Assembly: GCA_030998225.1 (NCBI GenBank)
Contig: JAPYXD010000701.1
Span: forward strand, 16,988,501-17,052,500
Direction: 5' to 3'
Origin: Diplolepis rosae
Lineage: Eukaryota; Arthropoda; Insecta; Hymenoptera; Diplolepididae
Length of the DNA: 64,000 nt
Position 1 is the first letter of the stretch, and each line of letters opens with the position of its first letter. The position numbers were made by a program, and so were the translations under genes. The notes beneath the pieces were generated by a model. The model searched no databases, was not told the origin of the DNA, and saw only the letters and a program-made list of their open reading frames with translations. Positions 31,822-46,800 of the stretch are shown here, one piece after another.

Positions 31822-34800
31822 CTGCAACAAAATAAATTAATCGTGAGATAAGTAAAATAGTGATTATTATCTATTTATACAGCAGATGATACATATTTTA
31901 TTTCTATCAATTATTTCAATTTTTTTTTTAATAAAAATTAAGAAATCTTTATAAAATAAAGATAATAGCCATATTACCGAAAATTAATAAATGGTTGAAA
32001 TAACTGAGGACACAAGGACAGAATTTTATAGAAATTATAGGGAACGTTAAGTCTCTCTTGTGAGAAGATCTTAATTGCAGGAAGAGTAATGTGAATATTT
32101 CTTCGACACATGGATACATAGAGAGAAGTTCATGTACGCAATAAAACGGGCGACGAGTAGAGTTATAAATCTTCGCATGACCCGCAGTACTCTCCCTGTA
32201 GCATACAGTGACAAACGGTGCTAACAGCCAATTGAAAATAATAGAGCCTCGGTAAATTCAGCTAATCTGTCTTTGTGAACAGCAATAGCGCCTGTCATTT
32301 CGCACCCCAACTAATAGGCCATTAAATAATTCTCACACTTTCAATGTACCTAATACTGTAATTTATTTCTTTGAAGGTAAAATTTTTCTTTACTTATCTT
32401 ATCGAGCTATTAAAAACAATTATACTGTTTAAAAATAAAAGTAGCAGCTACTTACTCTATGAGCTTTTGGATTCCCAGGCTATGGAGAACTGTTGGTAGA
32501 GATGGAAGCGAGTAGCAGAGAGACAAGTCGATGCGTGGATAGTAAAGTGCGGATACCAGACAAGTTTCTTCCCTTGTTGTCAATCCGCCCAAGGTGATCA
32601 CTGCTCGAGACTCAGATGAATACGTGCACTCTGCTATCAAGTGGTCGCCCTGTAATCGAAAGGAGAGGCTTATATTAGGTAAAAAACTACTCGGTATTTG
32701 ATTAAAAACGAAAGCTAGGCAGTAAATGTCTGATAGGTCACGCGATGACCAAGAACTACTAGAGTTCAGGGAACTTTTAGCGTTTCTCTAGACATGCTTG
32801 ATAATAAGAGCACAAAAACAAGTAATCAATTTGAAGAAAATTATTTACCGGATAAACTTTAGCGGGTCGTTGTAGTCGTCGGTACTCCTGATATTTAGGA
32901 TCATAATTGGCATCTGCAGCAATGGGTGACAGTTCTTCACCACCTCGAATTTGTCGCAGCCTGACCTTTTTACCGAGTTCATGTGTATGCATGATAACGG
33001 CAAACATATTGATTCCATTATTGGGCACAGTTTGTCCAGTGCACTCTGTAATGCAATGACCCTCGGAAACAACTTCCGGTTGACCAGGCGGTATGATGTG
33101 GCGCCAATTAGGGTCGATACCTATACTGAGTATGCCGGCATCGTGGGTTCTGAGTCTGTCGGTGTAGAGTAGACGCAAGCCAGAGTTGTCGTTAATGAAG
33201 GCGTCCCGCCGTGGATTGGCATAGAGGGTTTCCAGCATGTAGTAACGTGGTCCAGCATGCGGGTCCAGAGCGTATCCGGCCTCAGGTGGGTAATTAAAGC
33301 CCTGCGCAAAGTTAAGAAAGACGTATAGAGTAGCGGCCCAGCAAGGAACAAGAATAAAAACAGGGTGGTGATCGGGAACGTGCTGCGAGAATGTACAGTG
33401 TGTGTGTGAGCGTCCGTAAGCATCGCGAGAGAGGACGCGTGTGGGATTGCACCTTCACAGGAAGCTCACATTTCCACCAACCGCGAGAAACGGGTTTGCG
33501 GTCGTTCTGCCATTGGTATGCATTACCTTGCTCGCGGGATTATCACAAACGGCAGCGTTACTGCCTTCTAGTCGACGACTTTCGTGTTAAAAGAGAGGGA
33601 GAACTCATCGTGCAGTCACCGAACAGAGAAGCAAATGGGAATGGGACTTCCTGACGTGTGATATCTTGACGAGTGTAAGGATACTAATGGAACGTGAGAA
33701 GTTACCTGACGCGATGGAACGAGAGCAATTCACGTCGTAACTTGAATTCGAGACTCAAGATTGCCCACGCAAATAGCCCTTACAAACCCTGCCATCCTTA
33801 GAATACCATTACCTTTTTCGCATTTATAAACTTGAATGACGCCAGAAAAAAATTTCAAGAATTATGGGTTGCAACAAGTAATTTATTATTTTTCTTTGCT
33901 TCTCTATTATGAATTCTCCATCCTTTATATTAGAATAAACTATTGACTAACAATAAACGTAATTGTTACCTGTAAATCTCTTCTTCATTTTTTAATCATT
34001 TCATCCACATGAATTATGCCAAACTTTTTAAAAAATATTGAAGAGATTTTACAGGGTTTTTTCAGAATAGAAGAGAATTGTTTGAAACTTTCAATTATGG
34101 CTACATACCTCAGAACCAAGGTTCCAGGTAGCTGCTATAGTACTGCACTTGGAAGTAGGTTGATCTGGTTGGTAGCACACTCCTCCGGTGGTCCTTGCAT
34201 GGGCCTCCAATTCAGTCTGATTGCCTCTACACTCGTACAGCGTCATGTGGTGTAAGTATTCCTGGCTCCCAGGCTGAATGACGGGCTCGTACTGCAAATT
34301 GTAGAAGTGCTTCGTTTGTACAAAGTTCTCAGAATTGCGCTAACGAGATATTCGTGTTTCAGTTCCGAATTTCCTGACTGGGAACGCGACACCCTAAGCT
34401 GAGCACTAATCGTTTCTGTTTCTTCGCTTCTACCGCCCTCATTTTCTTTCCATATTTTTTCTCTCTCACTCTCCCTCTATCTATAGCGATATTATGCGTC
34501 AAGAGATCGCAAACCTGTAGGTAGAGAGGAGAGTGTAGCGCCAGCATCGAGAAGTTGGGTCACGTACGATCGCGTTCGAGATCCACGTACTAGTTGGAAC
34601 TAGTATGGGACTATATTGGAAACTTCATAGTTCCGGAAATCCAACTCGCGCTTCGCACCTTTGGTGAGATGGGATTAATACCCTTGCTTCAGTTTAATCT
34701 TAATTACTTCTCGTAGAAAAGCTTAACTTTTGAGGTAATCTCTTCTGAATACTAAACTTCAGAATTTACTGCTTCTAGATAGAATCTTTAGTCGAAAAAC

Positions 34801-37800
34801 TCGAAACTTAAAAAGAAAATTGTTTTTCCTATATACTTTCTAAGTAAATGATTCTCATTTTTGAATACTTCTAAGATTGTAAAAAAATAGTAGAAGTTAA
34901 AACTTGAAAAAGGGTAGTTATTCCCAAATCATTTAAATCTTGTTATTCATAGCGAAACCAGCACCCGAGTCTAAAATTCTTTAAAATGATCATTAGTTTC
35001 TAAAATATTTCATAATAGTTTTATCATTTTGGCATTCTTCATCGACATGGACAGTGGTTTCCGGAACTACCGGATCTATCCATTTATAGGCAAAACGACG
35101 AGGCGCCATCGTCTAGACTTCTTTAATCATGTCGCATTTTCGGTTTTTCACGCTGGCGCTCTTTAAAAGTCAACTTGATAAACTGGACTTTCAAAAAGGA
35201 GCTCAACAAAATAAACCGGAAAACTGAATTCAATAAATAAAATGAATGACGAGAAGCTCTTAAACTAAAATTGAAAAATAAACCAACATAAGTTTACGAT
35301 CTAGTTTCTCGGAGTACTGGAAGAAGTTTTCCTACCATATTTAATTTGTTCGTGAGTTTTTCGAATTTGTGATTTACTAATTAATTGATTTAACGATGAA
35401 TTTTAATGATACTAGTTGTATAAAAAGAAAACTTACTCTCACAACGTGATGCTTTCGGTGGATATTAGGCATCTTGAGAACTCGACACCAAAGTAGTGTG
35501 TCTTGCTCCGTAGGTAGACGAACCTGAAAATTAAAATTCAAAGGTATTTTTATAAGAGCAAAACAAATTAAAAGAATGACTACAACTTCTACGAGAAAAA
35601 GTAAAGACACACAAGATATGTTGATCTTACAAGGCGTACTTGAAATTTTGAGCAAAGTGCATCTAAGGAGGCAATCATACTTGCTAGAATATTTTAACTG
35701 TGATATTAATAAAATTAGAAACATAATGATGTTTCAACATTTCACAAGGTGGCGTGATTTAAAGCTCGGACGGATAGGGACTTTTGCGTACTCTTTAACT
35801 TTTTCGTTCGCCTCCCGGAGACGAGAAGCAACGCGAAATGCGAGAAAAACGAATATCCAGGCGCCGATTCAATTATCTTACTCCTGCCTTGTGCAGAGCT
35901 GACGTAAAAAAGGAAAAAGTATCGTTGGATATAGGACTTATTGTAAGAAGAACTAGACGAAAAAGACAAGAATTCCAGCCCATCCGAAGATAACTTTGGC
36001 AAATTCATTTCACTTTGTCTCTCAAACCACCTTCAGTGCTTATTTGTTCTACAGAAAACGAGAAAGTTCACCTCTTCCCAAAATACGAAAACATTTACTA
36101 GTCCACCTTATAATAATTTTGACATGTATGAGTAAATTGATATATCCTTTATTTGAGATGAACAACTTTTACAACATCAATTGAATTAATCTTTTACCAA
36201 TTATACGCAGGTTTAAAATTGACATAATCTGAAAACAAAAACTCGGACACCTTTCTGTACTTGTCCCAGATTTTGTTTTCAGTCACTCCAGTAAACTAGA
36301 TAGCTGGCGGGCTTTAAAATTTTCCCACGTATTTCTGCAAAATTAACGATTTCAAGATTACCCAGCTGGGCCATTCGCCATTTCATGCAGACGCGCCCGA
36401 GGATATGACTGCGTCTGACCAAGCGGCAAAGTAAATCCATTCGAGAAAACAAATATTGTTACAGATAGCTCAATGCGTACTGGTTGTAATTTTATAGTTA
36501 TCACTTATTTCTTCATGGAATCTTGACATGATAAATCCTTCTTCCTATTGAAAAGAGTGGCGGAAACGAAGAATTAAATATTAATTATATATTCAAGGAA
36601 TTAAAATACCAGAAAAATAGCACGTTTTCTCTACGTCTATAGATATATTATGTGAATTGTGTAAGAAATTCTGGGGCCAGGATTTCAGATTTACTAAGCA
36701 AGAGGCGTTCGAGTTATGACCCTGAGATATGTTCATCGGTTACTCTACCTGATCCTTAACATGCTCTCGCTAATTATAGAGTACTAAACACTAGCACATA
36801 TCGTTACTAGAAATAACAGTTGTAAGATTCTATGATGGGTTTAAATTTCGAGAATTTGGCAACTGATACACCTACAAAAGAATATTATTTCACTCTAAAA
36901 GAATTTTGTGGCTTTAGGCTCTAATCAATAATTCAGAAATTATATATTTCTGACATTTCGGCTTTATATGTAGGCCTTTGTCAGAATCTATTTTCTAAAG
37001 CAGTTCAGAAAATTAAACACGATTGAACATTTTAAAATGGAGGGTAAATTTAGGAAAATATGTATTGTTATTTGTTTTCTTAATCAATCGCGGGTTAACA
37101 GTTAGAGTTCTGTCTTTACAGGAGAGCCAAATAATGATTGAATTTTTCGTTTGTCTTATCGATAATAATAAACCTTTTGTAAATCTTGAAAATGTTATCA
37201 CCTCAAAAATCATTTTATTTTTACCATTGTGTTGATATATTTTATTTCATGTAACATAAAGAGTAAAATGTACTGACTTTTTTCGGGCATGTGCTTAGTG
37301 CACTTCTTGTAAGAGAAACTAGCTTTTTTCGAAGGGTGATAGGTGGTTGTGGGGTGTTATTAGAGGCTTTTGTCACGTGTAAAAGGCGCGTGTGAGGAGA
37401 GCACCCGATTGCACTAGGCACGTGAGACGAATGTTTGAACGCATTTGCACCCAGGTGGGAGTGAATTTTTATCGGATGAAACTGGCTGGCACTATGCACC
37501 AAATTTATGACGATATAACTCCAGTCGGGGTCACATCCGACAAAAAGTATTCGTTCATTAGCGTCGCTAGGTCATAGATTATGGGGGCGCTATCGTGAAA
37601 TCGGACAATGCTAATTCCGTTATTCAAGTCATATACATATATATGTATATACGTATATATAGAGCAAGGGTTGAATTAGGCCACGGCAGTGCAGTTGTTT
37701 TACCGTGCCCAGCTCGAACTTACGTGTAATTAGTGTTATGCAAAGGAAATTAAAATAAGACGAGCTCAAACAAATATGAAACTGATACCTCACGTCTAAA

Positions 37801-40800
37801 AATAGAACCACTATTTTTATATAATACTAAATTTAATTAAAATTTCAAAGCATTAAATTCCTGTTGAAGAATATCTTCATGTTTTCTTCGAACTCCAGAG
37901 ATGATTGCTTCACACAAATGAAAAAAAGTATGCCAGCAGTCGGGAACTTTTCTGATGAAATCTGTTCTCCCACATGACTCTGATTTCTTGATGAATCAAT
38001 GCCAGGTATTTTCCTGCTGCGTTCCCACTTCAGAATTAACATCACGCCCATTACAATAGAATTATGTAGTTCGTTACGTAACAGATTACCTGTCAGATTT
38101 GCGCGTGACACGAATAAGGGGCAATATTAATAACAAGGCGGTGATAGCACTAATTGGCAAAACTCAACTTCCCAGAGCTCTAATTAAAGATTGTCTAATT
38201 GCTTTTGTTTGCTGTTATTTTAATTCTCGCCAACTTACAAACGCATCATTGAAATGCATAAAACTATAGTACTTCGCAACATTTTTTACAGTTATGTGTA
38301 TCTTTATTTCTCATAGATAAATGAAAATTGTAAGATAAATTATTCAAGAAAATTTGAGCGAATTTTTGAGGTCACCTACCTGATGGTTCAAAACGTTCCA
38401 CACCTGAAGTGGTGGTTCGTTCTCTTGGTTGCGAGAATTGCGTTTTGGTTGAGCATCCCTCTGTACCAAGTAAAGAGGTCTTGACCCTTGTACGGCTCCA
38501 TGGGCAGGAAGAACACCAGCTGCTGATACTGGTTCGTCGGCGTTGTATTGCCAAACGACTTGCATGGTGTCATTCTGAAAGCAAAGAAAATTACGTCAGA
38601 TAATTTCAAAGTGTGAAGAAAAAAAAATAGAAATATCTACGCAAATTAAAAAAAAAAAAAAATCAAAATATATTTTTTTGATCAATATTATAATTACAGA
38701 GATAAGTGTAAGATAAATTTAGTAGAAACTCATGTACAAAAATTTGTTGATGGACGAAAATTCTGTTCTAGAAAAGTCACTTTTGATTTTTTACAAAAAT
38801 GAGGGAAAAAGAAGGAATGAATAATTGCCTTTCATGAAATGCAGGCTTATGAGATTAAAGAAACGGTTTCGTAGAAAATCTTAAACATTCTCTCCCCTCT
38901 CCGTTTCCACACTACTCTTCTCATTTCGCGAGATGTAGACCTCTTACAAATTACGGTAATAAAGCGACGTTGACTCCATGATTCATCTAAGATTAAGCTT
39001 AATTTCCTCATCTTGGTCTCTGCAACTTGAAAGAACCGGTGGTCCGGTTAATACCCCGAGAAGAAGAAAGAAAAAGAAGTCGTTGAGTAAACCCACGCTA
39101 AAACTAGTGATATAGTGTGTATATGAAAAGGAGACAAAGAAGAATTAATAAAAAAGAAGTTATTAAAACAAAAGGCTTTCTCAATCCCAATAGTTAAATT
39201 GTAAACTAAAAACCCAATCCAATCGAATTTACAGAAAATAAAACAACCAACCTGTCCTAAAGTTGATGAATAAATCACTCCAAAATACAATTCCTGATTC
39301 AGTTAGCAGAAACTGCATATTCGAAATTATTTCAGTAACAAATTTAAGCAACATTAAACAATTTGACGTTTAATTTGAACCAGCATTAATAACCTAATGA
39401 ATTATTAAATTCTTAGAAATCATCTATAAAGGGAATGACTTGCTCTCCTGGTTATTTCATTCTCATTGAGTTCTTGAGCATATGCTATCTATTTGACGTC
39501 CAATCGAATCACGCGCGACGCAAAGTCTCCTCGATTAATCCGACTTAGCTTTGAAATCGATATTCGCATTCATAGCTCAGTCAGAAAGAACGTGCGTTTG
39601 ATCTTATTTAGATGAAGTTAGCTTTCTGTTTTGGAATCGATCCAACATTTGGAAGCTGTATGATTTATTATGACTATGTGTGATCCTGAAATCAGGAACA
39701 GTTGATGGATATATATATCAGAATCGAGATAAAATAGAAAGTTGGGCCTTTGGCAGATGTAACTTGAAGGCAACGAATGAGGAATCAGGAGATGCAGATG
39801 GTATACTGTAAACATTACTTAACGAAAGAACAACAATTTTTTCTATCGTTTCATATCACACACTTCATCTTTCCAGCAGGTGAGAGATTTTACGCGCAGG
39901 GTTGTAAATGTGACAGTCACAGAGAAGGATAAGATCACAGAAAATAAGATTGGATCGAGAAAAAGATTTGAAACGATTCGGAACACCTGATCCATCCCAC
40001 AGGATATCTTTGCGACACATCGTCGTAAATACACAAGCAAGGAATTTCCCGAATGTGCTTCGAAGGTAATAATCCCTAAGCAATAGGAGTACAAATTTCG
40101 ACCACACTCATTGAAAATAATCGTTATAGTGAATTACGTTCCCTCGATAAGGGTCATGAATCAAAATCGTTATAATACGAATAATAATCTAGTCGATGGC
40201 AAAGAGTATATCCACTGGAAATATGAAAAAATAGAGCTTAATAGGCCAGATGGCATTCCGAGAATTGCACGCTCGATTTTTCCTTTGTCTAATTTTCTTT
40301 GAGCAAAAGATTAAAAGTTCTTGACATCGATTCTTCAGTAGAAACGAATCAGTCGATATTGATGTTTCCGTTGTAAGAAAAGGAAGCAATCACAATTCCA
40401 AAATCCTCATCAAAGGCCAAAGACCGAAGCTGAATAAAAGTACATAACATAGTCCTTTGATTATATTCTCAATGCCTTTAGCATATGAATTCAGGTGTAA
40501 TTAATTAAAAGGAAACGAGAAAGGTGGAATTCTAAATCTTCCAACTTCGATTCTTAATCTCCCTAAGGCTCTAGGTTACGGAGTAGAATTAAATTGCTGT
40601 AAGTTACAATCGATTCGAGTCAAAGTAGCAAGCTACTCACGCGCACTCTTTCACGTTCCTCCATAATCGTTCCACGTAAGATCATATCCTCCTTCCGGTC
40701 CTTTGCCTAAGTTTATTTCAGTCGTTTGGGACAATTGGACATCGTTTTCTTGTATTATATACTGAACTAAATCTACATACCTCCACACAATAAAGATAAA

Positions 40801-43800
40801 AATAATTAGAACCAAACAAAATAATGTCCGAGCACATACAATAAACTTTTATGGAATCCATAACTACAAGTCACGAAATTACAATTTGTAGGAACGAAAG
40901 ATTTGTTAAGTTTTGAAGCAATTAACTTAAATACACGTTGGAAGTATAATGATGCCGTCTTCGACGTCCCTGCAAGCGCAATAAGAGAGCTAGTCTTCAC
41001 GCAAGTCAGGAAAAAGTTTAACACGCTTTTTCTTTGTCAAAATTTTTTTTTTTTTTCAAAAAAATAAGATATCGTAGACTTGAGCGCAGAATATCTACTT
41101 TTGAATCAATGTTATGTGGCCTGAGACGATAAAAACTAATTTAACGAGTGTCGACGTACCGAACGTGTCTACATCTTGATAAAGAAAACTAATATTGAAC
41201 ACTCTTAAAACTGCAATTGAGTTCGTCAATAAATTTAAATTCTATGATTTAAAAAGAAATTAAGATCTTCTAGATGTAATTATTATTCTTTAAATTCATT
41301 TAGTCACATCTAGAATTCCTGAATATTTTCAAGTAAGCTAAAAATGATAATTTCCTTTGAATTTAAAACAATTACCTAATTGAAAAACGAAGTCGATTTT
41401 CTCAACTTTCCTCTCTCTGACTTTTTTTAAAACTCATTCTTTCTTCAACTCTACTTTCGCAAATGTCCACTCAGTTTTACTGTAAATCTTGCAAGTCTCC
41501 TTTCTCCATGCGTTGTTCGAAGAGCTCACGAAAGCTCGGAAATGTACCTATACTTTGGTCAGAATACGATACGAGGTCTGTTCGTGAGAGCAGCCATCTG
41601 TAACTCGGTCTCATTGAAACCGTCCATCCTCACTTGTGGCTTTTCTTGAGTAAAGTAGACTGTAATTAGAATTTCTTCCGGGTTGTTACCCTCAACACTA
41701 ATTAATTAAACATGTTACTCCGATTCATAAAAAATTCTAAGTACCTCCACAAACTACGGGACCTTTTTTTGTACATTGTTAAAAGTTTCAAATCTTTTAG
41801 AATTTATAACAGTTATTCCGCAAATAAGATCAAATATTTTTTAATACTTAAAATGCATAGAAATTTTGTTGTTGTTGAGTTGTGCGTTTGACAACAGAGT
41901 CTGTTTAATCAAATATTAAATCTTGTCTACGTCAGATTAGTAGCTCCAGGCACGTCCTCCTGAGCAAGACCATTTACTTTTTCCATAACGAGTTTCAAAT
42001 AGGACATTCAAATAGATGGTTATCGAAAACGGGACTCAATAAGCTTACCTACTGTCGATTCAATTCTCCGATAGAAAAACCAATTTAAATTCTGAGGGAT
42101 TCGATTTCTGAACCTCTTCCTGGTCAGTAACCGTATTAAAGCTTATATTTGTTTACGAACTTGTTCACCTATTGTTGAATCGTGTATAAGATTTTCCAGG
42201 GTTATGAAGAATCAAGTTGTTTGCTAAGTCTCAATTGGTTCTTAACTCAATAGAAGCCAATCGGTAGCCAACTTTTACTATGGATAATGACCGAGGCAAA
42301 TGTTAAATGGTAATTTGAGAAATTGTATTGTTCGAATTCCTATACTCATTCTATTATACCTTAGTTTTCATCAGTCCATTCCGCCATAAGTTTACTAAAA
42401 GTAAAAAAAGAATTTACTGGAAGGGAACTAACTGCTGGTCTGGTTGAAAAAATAACAAAAAACTGCGCACGTTACTCTCATCGATCGATGCTTGAGATTC
42501 AACTAAGTCTAGCAACGACATGTAACGTATTAATGTCAGGTTTAATGCCCTCTGCATGAGTGTACGTGGTTTTGCGAGGATATGCACCAAAGCGAACATT
42601 CACTAAGCTAGCGAGCAGAAACCTACAACACCTGTATATTTAACAAGCTTAAGAGTTCTTATGGCACTGATGCTATTTTTATTGGCTCAATCATTTAATG
42701 TATATGTACATCGTGAAGAAAACTCTCAGCTTCTAAATTATTCCTGAATCATTGTTTTATTTTTATTAAACATTCTTACAAATCGATAACCCTTTCCAAC
42801 CGACTAAAGACACGTGGCTCTTAACGTGCCGATGCAAGAATACTTACACATCTGGCACAGGTACTAGTTATAAATATCATTCAACACATTCAACCACCTT
42901 TATTACACATAGGGAAACATCTTATAACCTAAATAGTGATATAATACTAAGTATATTATTGTATCGTAAGACCACGATTCTTTTTATAAGTTTTTTCTAT
43001 AAGAAATATTATGTTTGTGGTATATTTATGATTCCATTAGCTCTCATGAACTTTTGTTCGAAACACGACTGGAAGTAGAACTCTGTCAATTATGAAATAA
43101 GGTCAGTTGATAAAATTGACAGCATCGGAATAAAACAAAATTGCTCTTAATTCGAGAATTTTGCACCAACATTATCTAAACAAGCAGTCATTGTAATTGA
43201 ATTTACTGTTTTGACATACTGCATCTCCCCTTCTTACTTCGGTGGGAATTACTCGGTGATGTTTCGCCGACAACTATACAGGTATTAACGTCCTTAGTAT
43301 TTCTAACTAACATTCCAGTAATCACCCGTCAGAAACGCGTGTTAACTTTCTGCGCTTCTATTCCTTAAGCAAGATTGATAGATACAGTCATATATATCAG
43401 TCGAAACATCTATAAATACCCGCTAATTTATTAATTTCAATTCAAATAAACTCTTCAAAGATACACAAAAGAGTCGTATCCATCCCAAATTATCTTTGCT
43501 TTGAAAATAACTTACGAGATTTTCAGGTCAAGAAAAAAATTGCGATTGAATTATTTTGATCCTAAACCAGATAATTTATAGAACCAATGGAATGAAACAT
43601 GACACTTCTGATCCTTAGATACGATTCGTTGTTTTCAGAAGTGGTAACTCGTTGACAACGGTAGCTGATGTGAGTACAGATTGAAATAGGTATCGAGGAT
43701 GCAATATGCAAGTTGGCTTTTCCACTTCCCTCAACCCTTCCTGAATACAAATCCGATCCAATCGTAACCCTATTTCCCGCTCCGTCTCAAGGTACTCGTC

Positions 43801-46800
43801 AGCAGGTATATACTGTCATGCAATCGAACTAACCAATATCCTGATATGGACGTAGATATGTATAGGTGCATGTGCAGTCTGCGCATCGGTATTTCTATTC
43901 TAAAGACATGCATGTACCAAAAGAATTTCAGAAACAAGTCACTTTTTTTCTGCACGCCAAACTTCTTGATTCGAATACAATGGAACAATGAACCGACGAC
44001 ACAAGTGGACACAGGGGTACCAACAACCCCCAGTAAGGTATCATCGAGTCTTGAATCGACAAACGGTCATCGCTGAACAAAGAAACGAGGGCTCTGTTAC
44101 AAAATTTAAGTACCTTAAGCTGAATCCGCAAATAATGCGTTGAGAGAAGGTGTGCAGGACTTTAAATAAAAGACTATGAACGCAACTCTGGATAGCTTTA
44201 AGGGTTTCCAACTACGTATATTTCACCTGTATCAAGAGGAAGAATCGCCTACTGCTGCTGTTAAGTTTTTAAGGTAAGATCTATGAACAACAGAAATAGA
44301 AATCAGCTTTAATTCGATGGGAAGATTTAAGGAAGCGATTCTGGGTCGCGATTTCTATCAGTATTGAACTTTTTCATAATATATTAAGTCAGGTTCCCGA
44401 AGTCGGAAGCGGGAAAGGATTGTTCGGCCATAAGTTAGTTAAACTATCGTCGATTCCCAGATATTTGCTCGGGATTACGGCTTTGTTTAACTTTAGCGTT
44501 TTCGTGAGTTTCCCAGAGGAAAGGGATTACGAGGTGGGCAGGCTTGGGTGGGTTTCGGGTGGCAAGTCGCTCCAACAAGTTTGCACGATTGGAGAAGAAC
44601 AAAATTGCGAAGGAGCACATGAAACTTCAACTCCAACTTAACCAGCAAGCTTCTTTCTGCTACTTGGTTGAGTTCTCTGTGCAATATATTTGATGATTTA
44701 AATCATCGAAAAGATATAATGTAAAATTTAAATAACAGAGACCAAATAACAGTTTAGTTAAATTTTCTAGAATTTTATTTAATTATTTTGTCATAGTTAT
44801 GTGGAAGAAAAATTACAGAACACTTTTATAAAAGGTCCTTGCTTTGCACGTAGATAGATGTCCTGTAAAACCAAACCAGCATTCTGTTGAGCGAGAAATT
44901 ACCTTGCTGACCCATCGCTTCGGTTACCGGCGCCAACTTTGATTTGAAGGATAACCACAAACATAATAGGCACATTAACGCTGCCATTGGGCGTTACCTG
45001 GCTGAGTTAACGAGATTACAATTACATGCGGCAATACAGATAGCTTTCGGTAAAGTATAATTAGGCAAATATTAAGAATTACACAAACGAGTTAAACTAA
45101 AATAAACATTTTTGTCATACTTTATATTTCAGTCTGAAAGTGATGTAGAAAATGAAGAAAATATGTTGTGCGAGTTGGGTGGTCCAAGACCCTGTTGCGA
45201 AGAGTTAAAGCGTCTTTTATCAACGTCATAGCATGTACTTGCCGTTTGACGAAGAGGAAATGTGACGATGATCCGTTTTTAATCTTCTGTAAACAAGTTA
45301 TTATTACTCGAAGAATAAAGAGTAAATTAATAGGTAATTAATAGGTGCTACAAAAGGTTGAAATTGAAAGATTTTGTTATGAAAAATTCGCAACGGAAAT
45401 TTTGGTGATAAGAGCAATCTGATTGTCAGTAATGACAGACAAATTATGATTGCATATAATGCAAATTGTGACAGAGCAAGATTGTAGTCAAACAGTCACG
45501 TGAGAATGTAGATCAAAAAATCAGCTTTCGTCGCATGACTGTGCCACGCCATCCTTTATACTCTTTTAGTATTGAACCTTTCTCAACCTCGTACTCTAGA
45601 ATGCGATCGCTTCCATTTCACATTACCTTATTTTGTATGCAACTAATTTGCATGTCTAACATTCACGATAAAATTGGTTAACGCAGCACCAAGAGACTTG
45701 CGGTAATACACCACCTAATTTAAGCTTTGGTGTAAGCAGTTAAGCTCCCTTCCCGTGGGTTAATGCTGAATGTATGCGAACGATAAACAAGACCGGACGA
45801 ACGTGTAAAATGGCTGAGGCAAAAGCAAACACGACCTTATCCAGCAGGAAATTTTAATGGAATAGTATAGTAATAGGTGGTAGATAGGTGTATTTATTTT
45901 TTCTTCAACATCTATTGGACAGTAGTGCAGAATTTTATTTTGTCAACACTTTTATAAAATTTGTATTTACTTTTCATAGGAGCAACTTCACATTGACACC
46001 TATCCATGGTCCACTTTTAAAGAGTGTAAGTTTGAAGTGCAATTTGACAAACTATATCATTCAGCTTGTCCTTCATCAGACTAAATTTCTCACTTTAGTA
46101 ACAACAAACTCTAATAAGTATATACATTATTTTATTGCATAGTATTAGTATATCATACTATGACAAAATGATTATTTTTGTCAACCTTTCTCACTCCAAA
46201 GGTGCAGTAAACTGACAGGCTGCGACGTGTTCTCATAAAACCTGGAAATTTAATCAAACTTTGCTACCCGACTTAGAAAATATCGGGACGTGGACTTAAC
46301 TGCACCGTGAAAGAAGGTTACACACTGTAAACATATCTTGCGGTAGAAAAAGAGTACTTTAGATCCTCATAAAGTTTTTACACCGATATCGACAGCTCAA
46401 TCTTAAACCTACGACGTACAAATGACAAAAGCTTTAAACCTGCAAATCCCTTTAAACCGAGAATTCATTCCACTTATATACTTTCAGGAAATCACCCAAT
46501 TAATTGGGGTCGTTCACGTTTTATACCTTTAAACATTCGCATTACTTGTTTGATTTCGTAGAAAAGACTTCGTTACGAAAGCTTTGTGGTAAAAAGTTAT
46601 TGAAAAAACACTATCATTAATTAGAAATATAAAAACAGTACGTTGACTTCGAAATAGTTCGAATTCAAAATTCGATAGCTTGATGAAAACTTTTAGATGA
46701 CAATAGTGAACTCGACTACGGTATATACTCAAGAAGTATATTTTCCAGGTAAACGGTTCTTCGTAAGTTTTCATGTGATTGGAAAACTTATAAAAACGTA

